This document shows positions 1 through 11,700 of a DNA stretch of 64,000 bases, piece after piece. Position 1 is the first letter of the stretch, and each line of letters opens with the position of its first letter. Source of the stretch: Theropithecus gelada (lineage: Eukaryota > Chordata > Mammalia > Primates > Cercopithecidae). The DNA is taken from positions 107,336,686-107,400,685 of the forward strand of contig NC_037672.1 of the NCBI RefSeq assembly GCF_003255815.1, given 5' to 3'. Below the pieces are notes generated by a model. That model had not been told where the DNA came from, did not search any database, and saw only the letters and a list, made by a program, of their open reading frames with translations. The position numbers and the translations under genes were made by a program.

Positions 1-419
1 TTATCTCTAAGTATTCACAATTTCCCTTGTGATTTCTTCTTTGACCATTGGTTGCTTAAGAATGTATTGTTTAATTTCCACGTATTTGTAAATTTTCTAA
101 TTTTCTTTCTGTTATTGGTTTCCAGCCTTATTCCACTGTGGTTAGAGAAGCTACCTTGTATAATTTCAACATTTAAAAAATTTATTGAGACTCATTTTGT
201 GACAAGTCTTATATGGTCTATCTTAGAAACTGTTCCACGTGCACTTGAGAAAAATGTATATGCTGCTATTATTGAGTGCAGAGTTCTATATATGTCTAGT
301 TATTAGGTCTACTGGGCTTATAGTGCTGTTCAAGTTCTCTATTCCTTATTGACCTTCTATTCATTATAGAAAGTGGAGTATTGAAGCTTCCAACTATTAT
401 TATATAATTGTCTATTTCT

Positions 420-710
420 GGTCAGGCACAGTGACTCACGCCTGTAATCCCAGCACTTTGGGAGGCCAAGGGTGGATCACCTCTGGTCAGGAGTTCAAGA
501 CCACCCTGGGCAACATGGTGAAACCCTGTCTCTACCAAAAATACAAAAATTAGCCAGGTGTGGTGGTGCACACCTGTAATCTCAACTATTTGGGAGGTGA
601 GGCATAAGAATCACTTGAACCAGTTGCAGTGAGCTGAGATCATGCCACTGCATTCCAGCCTGGATGACTATATCTCAAAAACAAAAACAAAAACAAAGCA
701 CAAAAACAAG
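420..710 (+). mobile_element. Alu, plus strand
   Basis: Alu body with poly(A)-like tail rich in AAAAC units. It is flanked by a perfect 14-bp target duplication (AATTGTCTATTTCT at 406-419 and 711-724), so this is an intact insertion into the older L1. Confidence 0.95.
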
Positions 711-1652
711 AATTGTCTATTTCTCTCTTTTATTCTGTCACTTTTCATTCATATCTTTTGGGGCTCTATTGTTTAGTGTATAAAATTCATAATTGTTATA
801 TATTCCAGAAGAATTGACCCTTTCATTAATATATCATGTAATTTATCTCTTGTAACAGTTTTTTACTTAAGGTCTATTTTGTCTGGTATTAGTATAGACA
901 CTGTAGCTCTTTTTTGGTTGTTATTTATATCTTTTCCATCCTTTATTTCTTTGGACCTAAAGGGAGCCTCTTTAGACAGCATATAGTTGGATAATAATTT
1001 TTTAAAAATTGGTTTTTCCAATCTCTGCCTTTTGATATTAGAATTTAATCCACTTCCATTAAAGTAATTGTTGATAAGAAAGGACTTACTCTTCTATTTG
1101 CTATTTGTTTATTGTACGTCTTATACTTTTTTTGTTACTCATTTTCTCCATTACTGCCCTTTTTGTGTTTAGTTGATTTTTTCATAGTCAATTACTTTGG
1201 TTCCCTTTTTATTTCCTTCTGTATATATTTTTTAGATACTTTCTTTTTGGCTACTATGGAGATTACAATTAATAGTGATTACATTTATAGTAATCTAGTT
1301 TGAATTGATAATAACTTGGTTTTGAGAGCATACAAAACTCTGTTCCTATACTGCTCCATCCGCTCCTTTACGTTGTTATTGTCATATGTTACATCTTTAT
1401 ATATTGTGCACTGTTAACACAGAATTATAATCGTTTTATATAGTTGTCTTTTAACTCATGTGGGAAAGGAAAAGAAGGAATACAAGCCAAAATAATATAA
1501 TATTGGCTTTTATATTTACCTATGTAGTTACCTTTACTGGAGTTCTTTATTTCTCATATTACTTCAAGTAACTGCCAAATGTCCTTTCACTTCAGTATGT
1601 AGGGTTCTCTGACTTGTACTGTATTTCTTTATTTTAACTTAATTTTATTTTA

Positions 1653-1930
1653 GAGACGATCTCACTCTGTTGTCTAGGTTTGAATGGAGTGGTGTAGTCA
1701 GAGCTCACTGCAGCTTTGAACTCCTGAGCTCAAGTGATTCTCTCACCTCAGCCTCCCAAGTAGCTGAGACTACAGATACATGCCACCACACCTTGCTAAC
1801 TTTATTTTTTATAGAGATGGGCTCTTGCTGTGTTTTCCAGGCTAGTCTTGAACTCCTGGGCTTAAGCAGTGCTCCTGCCTCATTCCCCTAAAGTGCTGGG
1901 ATTATAGGCAATGAGCCACCACATCCAGCC
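1653..1930 (-). mobile_element. Alu, minus strand (old, J/S-like)
   Basis: Reverse-complement Alu with many substitutions, ending at the 5' head at 1930. It lies inside the L1 sequence. Confidence 0.9.
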
Positions 1931-2606
1931 ACTTGTAGTGCATTTCTTGTAGGACAGGTCTATTAGTAACTAACTCCCTCAGCCTCTATTTATCTGTGAA
2001 TTTCTTCATTTCTCCTTCATTTGTGAAGCATAGTTCTGCCAGATACAGAATTCTTGGTTGACAGTTTTTTACTTTCAACAAATAAAATTTTCATCTGGCC
2101 TCCATGGTTTCTGATGAGAAAGCTACTGCTAATCTTATGGAATCTCATGACTATGTTGTTTTCAAGACTTTCTTCATCCTTGGTTTTGACAATTTGATTA
2201 TAATGTATCTTGGTTTGGACCTTTTTGTGTTTATCCTTCTTGGATTGCATTGAGCTTTTTGAATGTGGACAGCCATGCATTTGATCAAATGTGGAAAGTT
2301 TTCAGCCATATATTCTCTCTTACTTTCTTATTTCTCCTTCTGGGATTCCCATTATATATATTTTTTGGTATGCTAGATGGTGTCGCACAAGTCTCATAGG
2401 CTCTGTTCATTCTTTGTCATCCTTTTTTCTTTCTGCTCCTCATACTGGATAATTAATTAAATGGAGTGATCATCAAGTTTGTTGATTATTTCTTCTGCCT
2501 GCTCAAATCTTCTACTGAAACCTATTAGAAAATTTTTCATGTTTGTTATTGTGCTTTTCAACTCCAGAAATTTTGTCTAGTTTCTTTTTAAAATTTCTAT
2601 TTGTTG

Positions 2607-2894
2607 GCCAGTCACAGTGGCTCATGTCTGTAATCCCAGCACTTTGGGAGGGTGAGGTGGGTGGATCACTTGAGGTCAGGAGTTCAAAATCAGATGGCCA
2701 ACATGGTGAAACCCCATCTCTACTAAAAATACAAAAATTAGCTGGGCGTGGTAGTGGGCACCTGTAATTCCAGCTATTCAGGGGGCTGAGGCACGAGAAT
2801 TACTTGAACCTGGGAGGCAGAGGTTGCAGTGAGCCAAGATTGTGCCACTGCACTCCAGCTTGGGTGACAGAGCAAGACTCTGTCTCCAAAAAAA
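2607..2894 (+). mobile_element. Alu, plus strand
   Basis: Near full-length Alu ending in CTCTGTCTCC and a short A-run. Similar AAAATTTC motifs flank it, probably a decayed target duplication. Confidence 0.93.
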
Positions 2895-4615
2895 TTTCAT
2901 TTATTAATATTCTATATTTGTTTATACATTATTATCAGGGTTTCTTGTAGCTCTGAGCACATTTAAGACTGTTGAAAAGTGTGACATTGGCAAGATGGTG
3001 GAACAAAATGTCCCAGCACTTGTCTTCCCACAGAAACACCAAATGTAACAACCATCTATGAATAAAAATACCTTTATGAGAGCTCCAGGATCAAGGTCAC
3101 AGGTTATAGCATGCAAGTAGAAAAAATATATGAGAAAATATTGAAAGGGTAAGAAAACAAGTTTCACTTTATAGAGTCACCCTTTACCCTACACAGCAAC
3201 ACAAAGAAAGAGATTCCTTTGGATCATGAGCTCTCTTGTGGAGGAAAAACAGAGCAACCCTGCCCCTGGACACTGGCATCAAGACTGTCCACCCATGCAG
3301 TGACAGTGGCACTAGGCCCACTGGTAGACCCAGGCACCAGGCTCACCTACACATGGTCTCAAGCAACAGGCTGTTTACATGGGCCCCACCAGCTGGCCCA
3401 CCCAGAATCTCTGGCTAACTGATTTGTGAAAAGCTTTTTCTGCAAAAGTGAGTCTGTAAAGACTGAAAGAGGTGGCTGCTTCTTCAAATATCCAGACACT
3501 AATACAAGCTACAAGGATTATGAAGAAAAAAGACACCATCCAAGGAGCAAATAAAGCTCCAATAAGTGACTCAAAAGAATTGGAGACCTACAAATTGCCT
3601 GACAAATAATTCAAAGTAACATCTTAAAGAAGCTCAAAGAGCTATAAAAGAACACAGATAAACAACTACACAAAATTAGGGGAAAATAATTCATGAGCAA
3701 ATGAGATATTCAACAAACAGAAACCATAAAAAAAGAACCAAAGAGAAATTTTGGAGGTGAAAAGAATACAATAATGGAACTGAAAAATTCAATAGAGAGC
3801 TCGAACACCATACTTAGTCAAACAGAAGAGAGAATCAGTGAACTCGATGATAGGTTATTTGAAATTATATGGTCAGAGGAACAAAAATGAAAAAAAGAAT
3901 TAAAAAGTATAAAGAAAGACTACAGGACTCATGGGATACCATCAAGCAAACCAATGTATGCATTATGTTATTTACAGAAGAAGAAGAGAAAGGGAAAAGG
4001 AAAGAAAGCTTATTTAAATTAATAATGCCTGAAAACATCTCAAATCTAGGGAAGGAAATGGACATCTGGATTCATGAGCCCCAAAAGGATCACGAAGATA
4101 TCTAACCTAAAAAGGTCTAGACTGAGACACGTTATAATCAAATTGTCAAATGTCAAAGACAAAAAGACAATTTTGAAAGAGAAAAGCAACTTGTCATATA
4201 CAAAAAAAAAAAAAAAAAAAAAAACAACAACAACAACCCTATAAAACTATCAGTGGATTTATTCTTCAAATTTCTTCTTCTTCAGAAACTTTGCAGGCCA
4301 GGAAAGAGTGGGATGATATATTCAAAGTGTTGAAAGAAAGAAAAAACCCCCAAACTACTGCCAACCAAGAATATTACACCCAGAAAAGCTACCCTCTAAA
4401 AATGAAAGAGAGATAAAGACTTTCCCCAATAAACCAAAACAGGAAATACATCACCTGCCTTATAAGAAATGATAAAAGGTTTTATTCAAGTAGAAATGAA
4501 AAGACGATAAACAGCAACATTAAAGCTGCAGGATACAAAATTAACATACAAAAATCATGGTGTTTCTATACACCAATAATGAACTGTCCTAGAAAGAAAT
4601 TAAGAAAACCATCTC

Positions 4616-4910
4616 AGGCCAGGTACAGCAGCTCATGCCTATATCCCAATGCTTTGAGAGGCCCCACGGTGGGAAGATCCTTTGAGGCCAGGAGTTCGAG
4701 ACCAGCCTGGGCAACACAGCAAGGTCCCATTGCTACAAAAAATAAAATTAGTTGGCATGGTAGTGCACTCCTTTGGTCACAGTTACTTGGGAGGCTGGGG
4801 TAGGAGGGTCGCTTGAGCACAGGAGGCCAAGCCTGCAGTGGGCTATAATTTGCCATTGCATTCCCACCTGGGCAACAGTGCAAAACCCTGTCTTTAACAA
4901 AACAAAACAA
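4616..4910 (+). mobile_element. Alu, plus strand (J-like)
   Basis: Divergent Alu inserted in L1 ORF2 sequence, with an AAAACAAAACAA tail. L1 homology resumes immediately after it. Confidence 0.9.
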
Positions 4911-6078
4911 TCTAATTTACAATAGCAGTTAAAAGAATAAAGTACTTAGAAATAAATTTAACCAACAAGGTGAAAAACTGGTACCCTGAAGACTGTATAA
5001 CACTGATGAAAGAAATTAAAGTAGACACAAAGAAATGGCAAGACAACTCACATTCCTTCACTGAAAGAATTAATATTGTTAAAATGTTTATGCTATCACA
5101 AATAATCTACAGATTCAATACAATCTCTACCAAAATTGCAAAGGCATTTTTTTTACAGAAATAGAAAAAATAATTCTAAAATTTATATGGAATTTCAAAA
5201 GACACTGAATAGCCAAAACAACTTTTTGAGCAAGAAGAACAAAGCCAGAGGCATCACACTTCCTGACTTTAAAAAATATCACAAAGCTGCAGTAATCAAA
5301 ACAATATGGTACTCTCATAAAAACAGACATATAGATTTATGGAACCAAGTAGAAAGTTCAGAGATAAACCCATGCATAGATAGTCAACTGCTCTTCAACA
5401 AGGAAGCCAACAATGTACAATGGGTGAAGGACAGTCTTTTCAATAAATGGTAATGGGAAAACTGGAAATCCACATGCAAAAACTGAAATTGGACCCCTAT
5501 ATTATCCCATACACAAAAATCAACTCAAAATGGACTAAAGACTTACACATACACCTGAAATCATAAAACTTTTAGAATAAAACATAAGGGATAAGCTTCT
5601 TGACATTAATCTTGGCAATAATTTCTTGACTATGACAACAAAAGCACAGGCAACAAATGCAAAAATAGACAAGCGGGACTACATCAAGCTAAAAACCTTC
5701 TGTACGCAAAGGTTACATTTAACAAAATGAAAAGACAACATATAGAATGGAAGAAAATATTTGCAAACTATACATCTGGTAAGAGGTTAATATCTATCTA
5801 AAATACATAGGGAATTCCTACAACAAAAAACCAAATAGTCTACTTTAAAAAGTGGACAAAGGAGCTGAATAGACATTTCTTCAAATAAGATATGTAAATG
5901 GTCAACAGGTACTTCAAAAGGTGTTTAATATCACTAACCCATTAGGGAAATGACAATCAAAATCACACACCAGTTAGGATGGTTATTGTCAAAATAGCCA
6001 AAGGTAACAAATGTAGCTGAGGATATGGAGAAAGGGAAATTCTTCTACAGTTGTGGAAGAATTGATAAAGAAAATGTG

Positions 6079-6359
6079 GGCCGGGCGCGGTGGCTCAAGC
6101 CTGTAATCCCAGCACTTTGGGAGGCCGAGGCGGGCGGATCACGAGGTCAGGAGATCGAGACCATCCTGGCTAACATGGTGAAACCCCGTCTCTACTAAAA
6201 ATACGAAAAACTAGCCGGGCGTGGTGGCGGGCGCCTGTAGTCCCAGCTACTCGGAGGCTGAGGCAGGAGAATGGCCTGAACCTGGGAGGCGGAGCTTGCA
6301 GTGAGCCGAGATCGCGCCACTGCACTCCAGCCTGGGTGACACAGCGCGAGACTCCGTCT

Positions 6360-6392
<33 letters not shown>
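6079..6392 (+). mobile_element. AluY, plus strand, with target duplication
   Basis: Nearly consensus young Alu with a pure A-tail of about 30 nt. It is flanked by a 12-bp duplication AAAGAAAATGTG at 6067-6078 and 6393-6404. This is one of the youngest insertions in the window. Confidence 0.97.
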
Positions 6393-6397
<5 letters not shown>

Positions 6398-6960
6398 AAA
6401 TGTGGTATATACATGCAATGAAACATTATTTGGCCTTAAAAAAGAAGGAAACCCTGTCATTTGTGACAATATGGATGAACCTAGAGGACATTAATCTAAG
6501 TGAAACAAGGCAGGGACAGGAGGATAGATACCACATAATACCACTTACATTAGGAATCTAAGATAGTCAAACTCATGGAACCAGAGAGTGGGATGGTGGT
6601 TGCCAAGGACTGGGTGAGGGGGAAACAGGGAAGTACTAGTCAAAGGTATAAATTTTCAGTTATGCGAGATGTATAATTCTTAGAGATCTACACTACAGAA
6701 TAGTGCCTATTGTTCATAATACTGTATTGTATACTTAAAAATTTGCTAAGAGCATAATTTCATTTATGTTAAGAGTTGTTATATGTACACACAAAATTAT
6801 AAGAGGGTGACAGGAAACTTTTGGAAGTGGTGAATATGTTTATGGCATATGTTGTGATATTTTCACAGACATATATTAATCTCCAAACTCAAACTCATCA
6901 AGTTATGTACACTAAATATGTATAGCTTATTATATGTCAGTCATAACTCAATAAAGCGTT

Positions 6961-8365
6961 TTTCTTTTTTTAAAGACCACTAAGTCTTTGTTTAGTGAGT
7001 CCAAAGTTTGTGCTTCTTCTGGAACATATTATATTCACTTCTTCTGTAAATGGGCCATACTTTCTCGTATTTTGCATGCGTCATAATTTTTAGTTGGAAA
7101 CTGGACATTTTGACTCTTATAGTAACTCTTGAAATCAGACTCTTCCTTCTACTTGGGGTTTGTTTTGGTTGCTTGGTGTTTGTTTGATTACTTCTAAACT
7201 ATTTTTGGTAAGTCTATTCTTTATCACATGTGGTCTTTGAAGTCTGTTCCTTTGACTTATATTCGGTTAGTATTTAGACAGAGATTTCCTTCAATGCAAG
7301 AGGAGAGAGAGAGACAGAGAGAGAGAAGAAAAAGAAACCCAGAAAAACAAATCAAAATCTCAAAATCTCTCCCAGTCTTTGCAGATCGTTTCTGTCCTGG
7401 GCACTTATCCAGGCCATGTACAACTCTACATTAGCTTTCACTTCATACTTGGACTGAACCTAGACATCCACCAGAGGTGCAGGCTCAGAGTCTTCTGAGG
7501 TTTTCCTGAGCATGCATCCTGCCCTGAGCATGTATGTGGCTTCCTAAACTCTCTCAATACACACAGGCACTTTTGAATGCCCTAATTTTCCATAAGATCT
7601 TAGCTTTTCCCCATGCTTTGGTGCTCTCTTGTGTACCTCCACTGTAATCCTTTGCCCCAGACAGCTGAGATTGCTCATTAATCTTACAGTGCCTGTCCTT
7701 TGCAATACTAATGCTTTTCTGCTCTGAGTTCTGAGTTAGATGAAACCAAGACAAGTGCCTGGGGTCTGTCCTTCAGGTAGGCTTTAGGATAGAAAAGACA
7801 AACACATTATTTTTGAATAAGGTCTTCTGTGTTCTTTCTAGTGCTAGGGAACAGGGTCCCTCCCTGAGTGAGAAACATAGATAGCTACCCTTCAAGACCA
7901 CTGCCAAATCAGGGAGTGTACGGTATAAGGACACAAAGGACACATGTACAAAATGCCACAAAGCTTTCCTACCATTTTTAGTTGCCTGTTCCTTCATTCA
8001 ACATTTGCTTGGGTGCTATAAACCTTTGACTGTTTTCCACAGTTCTAAATAAAGTTGGTTCTGACAGCTTCTCTTTGGTTTTTGTGGAAGTGGATTTTTG
8101 GTTTTTGGTTTTGGTGGATCTGCCTACCCTGCCATTTCCACTGCTATCACTTGCACTGTATACCCTCCTGTGTGCCCCCTTCGTTTCCAGGATGTTGTCA
8201 TTCTGCTTAACATTACTCCAGTTCTTTCTCTCTAAAATGCCACCCATATATGCCTGAGTTTTTAACAAAATTTTAGGGTAAAATAAAATTTAGGGTATCA
8301 GTTGGTGATTATGTCACAGGACAATTACAGTAAGTAATCATATCAACTGAAACATTTGGCTTCTG
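6961..8365 (-). mobile_element. Probable L1M fragment(s), minus strand
   Basis: At 6.97-7.25 kb the plus strand carries T-rich sequence of the kind seen in reverse-oriented L1M 3' halves. The match becomes unclear after about 7.4 kb. A GA-rich tract lies at about 7295-7340. No gene is seen here. Confidence 0.4.
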
Positions 8366-8539
8366 TTTTTTTTTTGTTTTTTGTTTTTTGTTTTGACAGG
8401 ATCTTGCTGTGTCACCCAGGCTGGAATATGGTGGCATGATCATAGCTCCCTGCAGCCTCAAACTCCTGGACTCAAGCAATCCTCTTGCCTCAGCCTCCCA
8501 AAGTACTGGGATTACATGTGTGAACCCCCTCACCCAGCC
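8366..8539 (-). mobile_element. Alu monomer (FLAM/FRAM type), minus strand
   Basis: A single Alu-like arm of about 150 bp with a T-rich tail (TTTTTTGTTTT units) and a head at 8539. The second arm is absent. Confidence 0.8.
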
Positions 8540-9417
8540 AGTTTCCTTGTTGTTGAACATCCTTTGGTTATTCCTACCATCATAAGGCCCTATTCCTACC
8601 ACCTGCAGCCACTCCCACTGTGCTACGGGTTTCTTTTTCATCTTTTCTGAATCCTCTAGTTTCCTCGTCTGAGGTTCAGTAAAACTGCTTTTCTTCTTTC
8701 ACTATTCAGAGCAACTTAATTCTATCTCACTGCCATCTATCCCAGTCATTGACATCAACCACCTTAGCATCAGTCCATCAAGACGTTCTGATTAAAAAAT
8801 AATAATAATAAGGAAGGGGATACTTTTTACCCCTTAGGCAGAAACTTACCCTCAGCTCTTAAAAATGTATCCCAGCTGCACATACTTCATTTCATTTTGA
8901 AAACTTAGATTTGTTTTAAAACTATATGAACACTAATTATATTGTCTTTAAGAGTAACCACTTAAAAATGGTTACTTCTTAGCAAGTAGAATTTAAAAAT
9001 TCCACTTTCTTTCATAAACAAATATTTTAAGAAGTTCTGAAATTTTCATGAACTTGAAATTAACCCTTCTTAAAATGCTGTTTTTCTTAAAGCACTGAAG
9101 GCAACTTTGTTTTTGGAAGACTGTTCAATAAAAGAAAGAGGCTCTTTTCAGGAATAGAAAAGGGAGCTGAAATTTTTCTTATTTTCAAAAAAGTAATTTT
9201 TCTAATTATAAAGTAATACACCTTTGTTTTAAATAAAAAAAGAATAAAAAAAGTTTGAATTCTGAAATTCAGAAATGTATAAAACAGAAAATAGAATCAC
9301 CAGTAATCTTATTAGCCAATGATAGCAACTATCAACTATTTAATACATATACTATAAGATCTTTTAGTCATATATATAAGTAGGTATAAGTATGCATTTA
9401 TATATGTATGCATATAA

Positions 9418-9451
9418 ACACACACACACGTGTGTGTGTGTGTGTGTGTGT
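9418..9451 (+). repeat. (CA)n-(TG)n palindromic microsatellite
   Basis: ACACACACACAC is followed directly by GTGTGTGTGTGT (centre at 9429/9430). This makes a perfect 24-bp palindrome extended by further TG units. The alternating purine-pyrimidine run is expected to favour Z-DNA. Confidence 0.97.
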
Positions 9452-9939
9452 GTTTTTCTTCAATAAAAATAAAATTGTAGTAAGGACTTTTTATTTAGAT
9501 AAATTGTCATTTCAATGGCTACATAATAGTTCAATTTTGAATATACAATAATTTAACCAGTGTCTTATTAATAAGCATTTAGTTATTTCCATTTATTCTC
9601 TATTATAAACATTGCAATGATGATAGCAAATATTTTAGAAGTTACAAGAATCTTAAAATGTGTTTTCTTCAGTAGTTTTCTTTAAATATTTTCTTCTACA
9701 AGCTGGCATTAAGACAAGATAGTTTCGGATTGCCACCAAAGTTGGCAATCATCAGTAAGTATCTAAAATGTTATAAACATTTTTCACCTTAATAGATGAC
9801 ACTCTAACTTCAATACAACATGTCACTTCAGTTTCGAGTTCCTTTGTAGCCCACAAACCCTTCATTCTGATCAAATGAATTCATTTATTTGGAGGGGCCT
9901 GGTGTGTTGCTGCCTTCCTATGGTAGCACTTGCTGCTTT

Positions 9940-10300
9940 TCCTGGCTAAAAAAGCTGGAAATCACTCCTTTTTCTCACCACTGATCACATGTAATACAGA
10001 ATTAAAGGTTCAGCTCAAATCCTACTTGATCCATAATCTCTTCTTGACCTCTCAGCATGAAGTGATTTGTCCTCTCATTAAAGTCCTTTACCACATATTT
10101 GTAACACTTTTGACAATTAAATGTATACTGTCTTGTAACTTGTACTTTTGTGTTTTCAGATGTTTCAAATTTGCTTATTATTTCCCCTTTCTATAACTAT
10201 AGAGTGTACTAAAAGGTTATTGAAGGAAGAGATCAGTCTCACTGTCTTTCTAGTACTGTACCTTACACACAGGAGGAACTTGGTAAATATTTTTTATTTA
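9940..10300 (+). mobile_element. L2 LINE 3'-end fragment
   Basis: Degenerate sequence with the typical L2 tail wording (tissue of CTTTCTAGTACTGTACCTTAC then a GGTAAATATT-like end). It is ancient and heavily mutated. Confidence 0.55.
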
Positions 10301-10575
10301 CTACAATTACAATAAATCACAGCCTTGTATTAGTAAAACTCTTGTTCAGTGCAATGCCTCTGCATATATAAGCACATAAAAAGAGCTATTTTTTAAAAAA
10401 ACTATTTTATCAAGATACTAATATAAAACATTTGTTGCTGACTATCGGGTGGTATGGTTGGTAACTGAACTATGTAATATTTAAGTCAAAATTATAAATT
10501 TAAGATTATTTTCTATATTTTTACAACGTTTAAACTATCAATTAAAATTGTTTGCATAAAGATTGAATTGCTTAC

Positions 10576-10632
10576 CTTGCAAAAACTGAAGTGGAAGCAC
10601 AGAAATAACAGAAAAACATGAAGAAGCTTCAT
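10576..10632 (-). CDS. CFI: CFI coding exon 1 (signal peptide)
   Basis: On the minus strand an ATG at 10632-10630 opens 19 codons (MKLLHVFLLFLCFHFSFCK) and ends in phase 0 at a GTAAG donor (10575-10571). This is the first coding exon of complement factor I, the plasma serine protease that cleaves C3b and C4b with cofactors such as factor H. The exon encodes a hydrophobic secretion signal; the mature chain starts around the last codon. As I remember it, the human peptide has Leu-Arg where this has Phe-Ser at residues 15-16, so the locus is likely non-human. The remaining exons lie to the left, outside the window. The placement is supported by the adjacent GAR1-RRH-LRIT3 order. Confidence 0.93.
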
Positions 10633-10930
10633 GTTGGAAGTGTTCGGGGTCTTTGTCTCTGCTGAGAACTCTTTAAAATTTAATTTTTAACCTCTGAAAA
10701 AATATTTCAAAAGAACAAGCCTCCTAAAGAACTCTGTACTTTTGAACTCCAAAAGAATCTGGCTGAAATCCAGAGAGATTTACCGTAACTGAAACCAAAA
10801 AATGGCCTTCCCAGTAAAGAGCAGAGGGAGGTGACCAATAGGAACTTGTTTCCACTAGAAGAGACTGATTTCCTCCCACCCTGTTAATGAGCAATGACTC
10901 AATTCTCTATTCCAGGGAAGACAGAAATTA
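10633..10930 (-). promoter_or_regulatory. CFI: CFI 5' UTR and proximal promoter region
   Basis: This is the stretch directly upstream of the CFI start codon, not GC-rich. It contains a CCAAT pentamer (10835-10839, plus-strand sense) and a GTTAAT HNF1-like half-site (10883-10890), which would suit a liver-expressed gene. I cannot place the transcription start. The motifs are short and could occur by chance. Confidence 0.45.
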
Positions 10931-11214
10931 TATTGGAAGCAATATATATATATTTTTTTGTAAAATAAAAATAAAATTCTTTAAACTTAAGGTTGAAGAC
11001 TAGGAGACAGTAAGAATAAAAGCAGATCATAGCAAAGGCTGCAAAATACATTTAAAACTCTAGAAACCAGCTTCTTTACCATGTATTTGTTGTGCTGTGA
11101 TCAAATTTTATTTTTGGAGTATAAGAAATTTCAAAAACAGGTATTCTTGTGCCAGTACCAACTATCATGCAGGATTTATCTATTTATGAAATAAATCTGT
11201 GATAGCAGAAATGC

Positions 11215-11700
11215 TGACACAATTCGGTTCACCAGAAGCAGACTTGAGACAGTGAGCATGGGGTACAAGTGTTTCTTAGGGATCGATACCCGTACAAGCA
11301 AGGGAGGGGAAGCAGGGGTGAGCAGAGGGAGAAGTTGAACTGGCCTGAGTGTGACCTGTCACAGGGCCCCTGATTTCAGTATAAATGTCTGCGCCATTAT
11401 ATTCTGCCTTGCTCGGTCCCCTACTATATATTGCCCAAGAAGGGCATATACTTAGGTGAGATAGTTTTCTGTAGCTAAGGCAGACATGGAAGGATCTGAC
11501 AGTTATGTGCTATCAGGAGGAGGTATCTTCTGACTACATTCTTTACAGCCAGGTAGCAAGACCTTCCCTGACAGGGGTTCTGGGAAACTCATCTCTGTGT
11601 CTTTCAGAGTACATACTTGCACCTTTTAGATCTATGTTCCATATATACTCCAGGAGTGGCTCCTTAAAAATTTCAGTGGGCCTCTATTCTTGAGAGAAAA
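11215..11700 (-). mobile_element. Possible ERV-L LTR (MLT2-like), minus strand
   Basis: Sequence from about 11.215 kb lies just beyond the 3' side of the ERV-L pol remnant in the minus-strand sense, where a 3' LTR is expected. Family assignment is from general resemblance only. Boundaries are uncertain and no target duplication was found. Confidence 0.35.

Larger units (their letters stand above)
1..2605 (-). mobile_element. Fragmented L1 LINE, minus strand
   Basis: Between inserted Alus the plus strand shows the T-rich reverse complement of L1 body sequence, for example the stretch at 40-160 and the segments at 730-1080 and 1990-2560. The reading frames are broken everywhere. This is an old L1M-type copy; the subfamily is not determined. 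Confidence 0.6.
2990..6960 (+). mobile_element. L1 LINE (L1M type), plus strand, broken
   Basis: A long old L1 copy in plus orientation, with interrupted reading frames. Coiled-coil ORF1-like sequence is seen at about 3.7-4.1 kb. Reverse-transcriptase C-terminal sequence follows at about 4.5-5.5 kb, where short open stretches still resemble ORF2. The 3' UTR ends near an AATAAA at 6950. An A-run at 4201-4223 and two Alus (4616-4910, 6079-6392) interrupt it. The left boundary near 2990 is approximate. Confidence 0.75.
1..10575 (-). other. CFI: CFI intron 1 (partial)
   Basis: Everything left of the CFI first coding exon should be its first intron, because CFI reads on the minus strand and exon 2 is not seen here. 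The content is mainly L1 fragments in both orientations with six Alu or Alu-monomer insertions, one L2 piece near 10 kb and simple repeats. No second CFI exon, whose residues would begin the factor I / membrane-attack-complex domain, was recognised. About 8.7-9.9 kb looks like unique, AT-rich intron without an identifiable element apart from the CA/TG tract. Confidence 0.8.

Noticed and set aside
3219..3422. Two overlapping plus-strand frames of 60-67 codons
   Set aside because: They lie in old L1 sequence and do not resemble a conserved protein.
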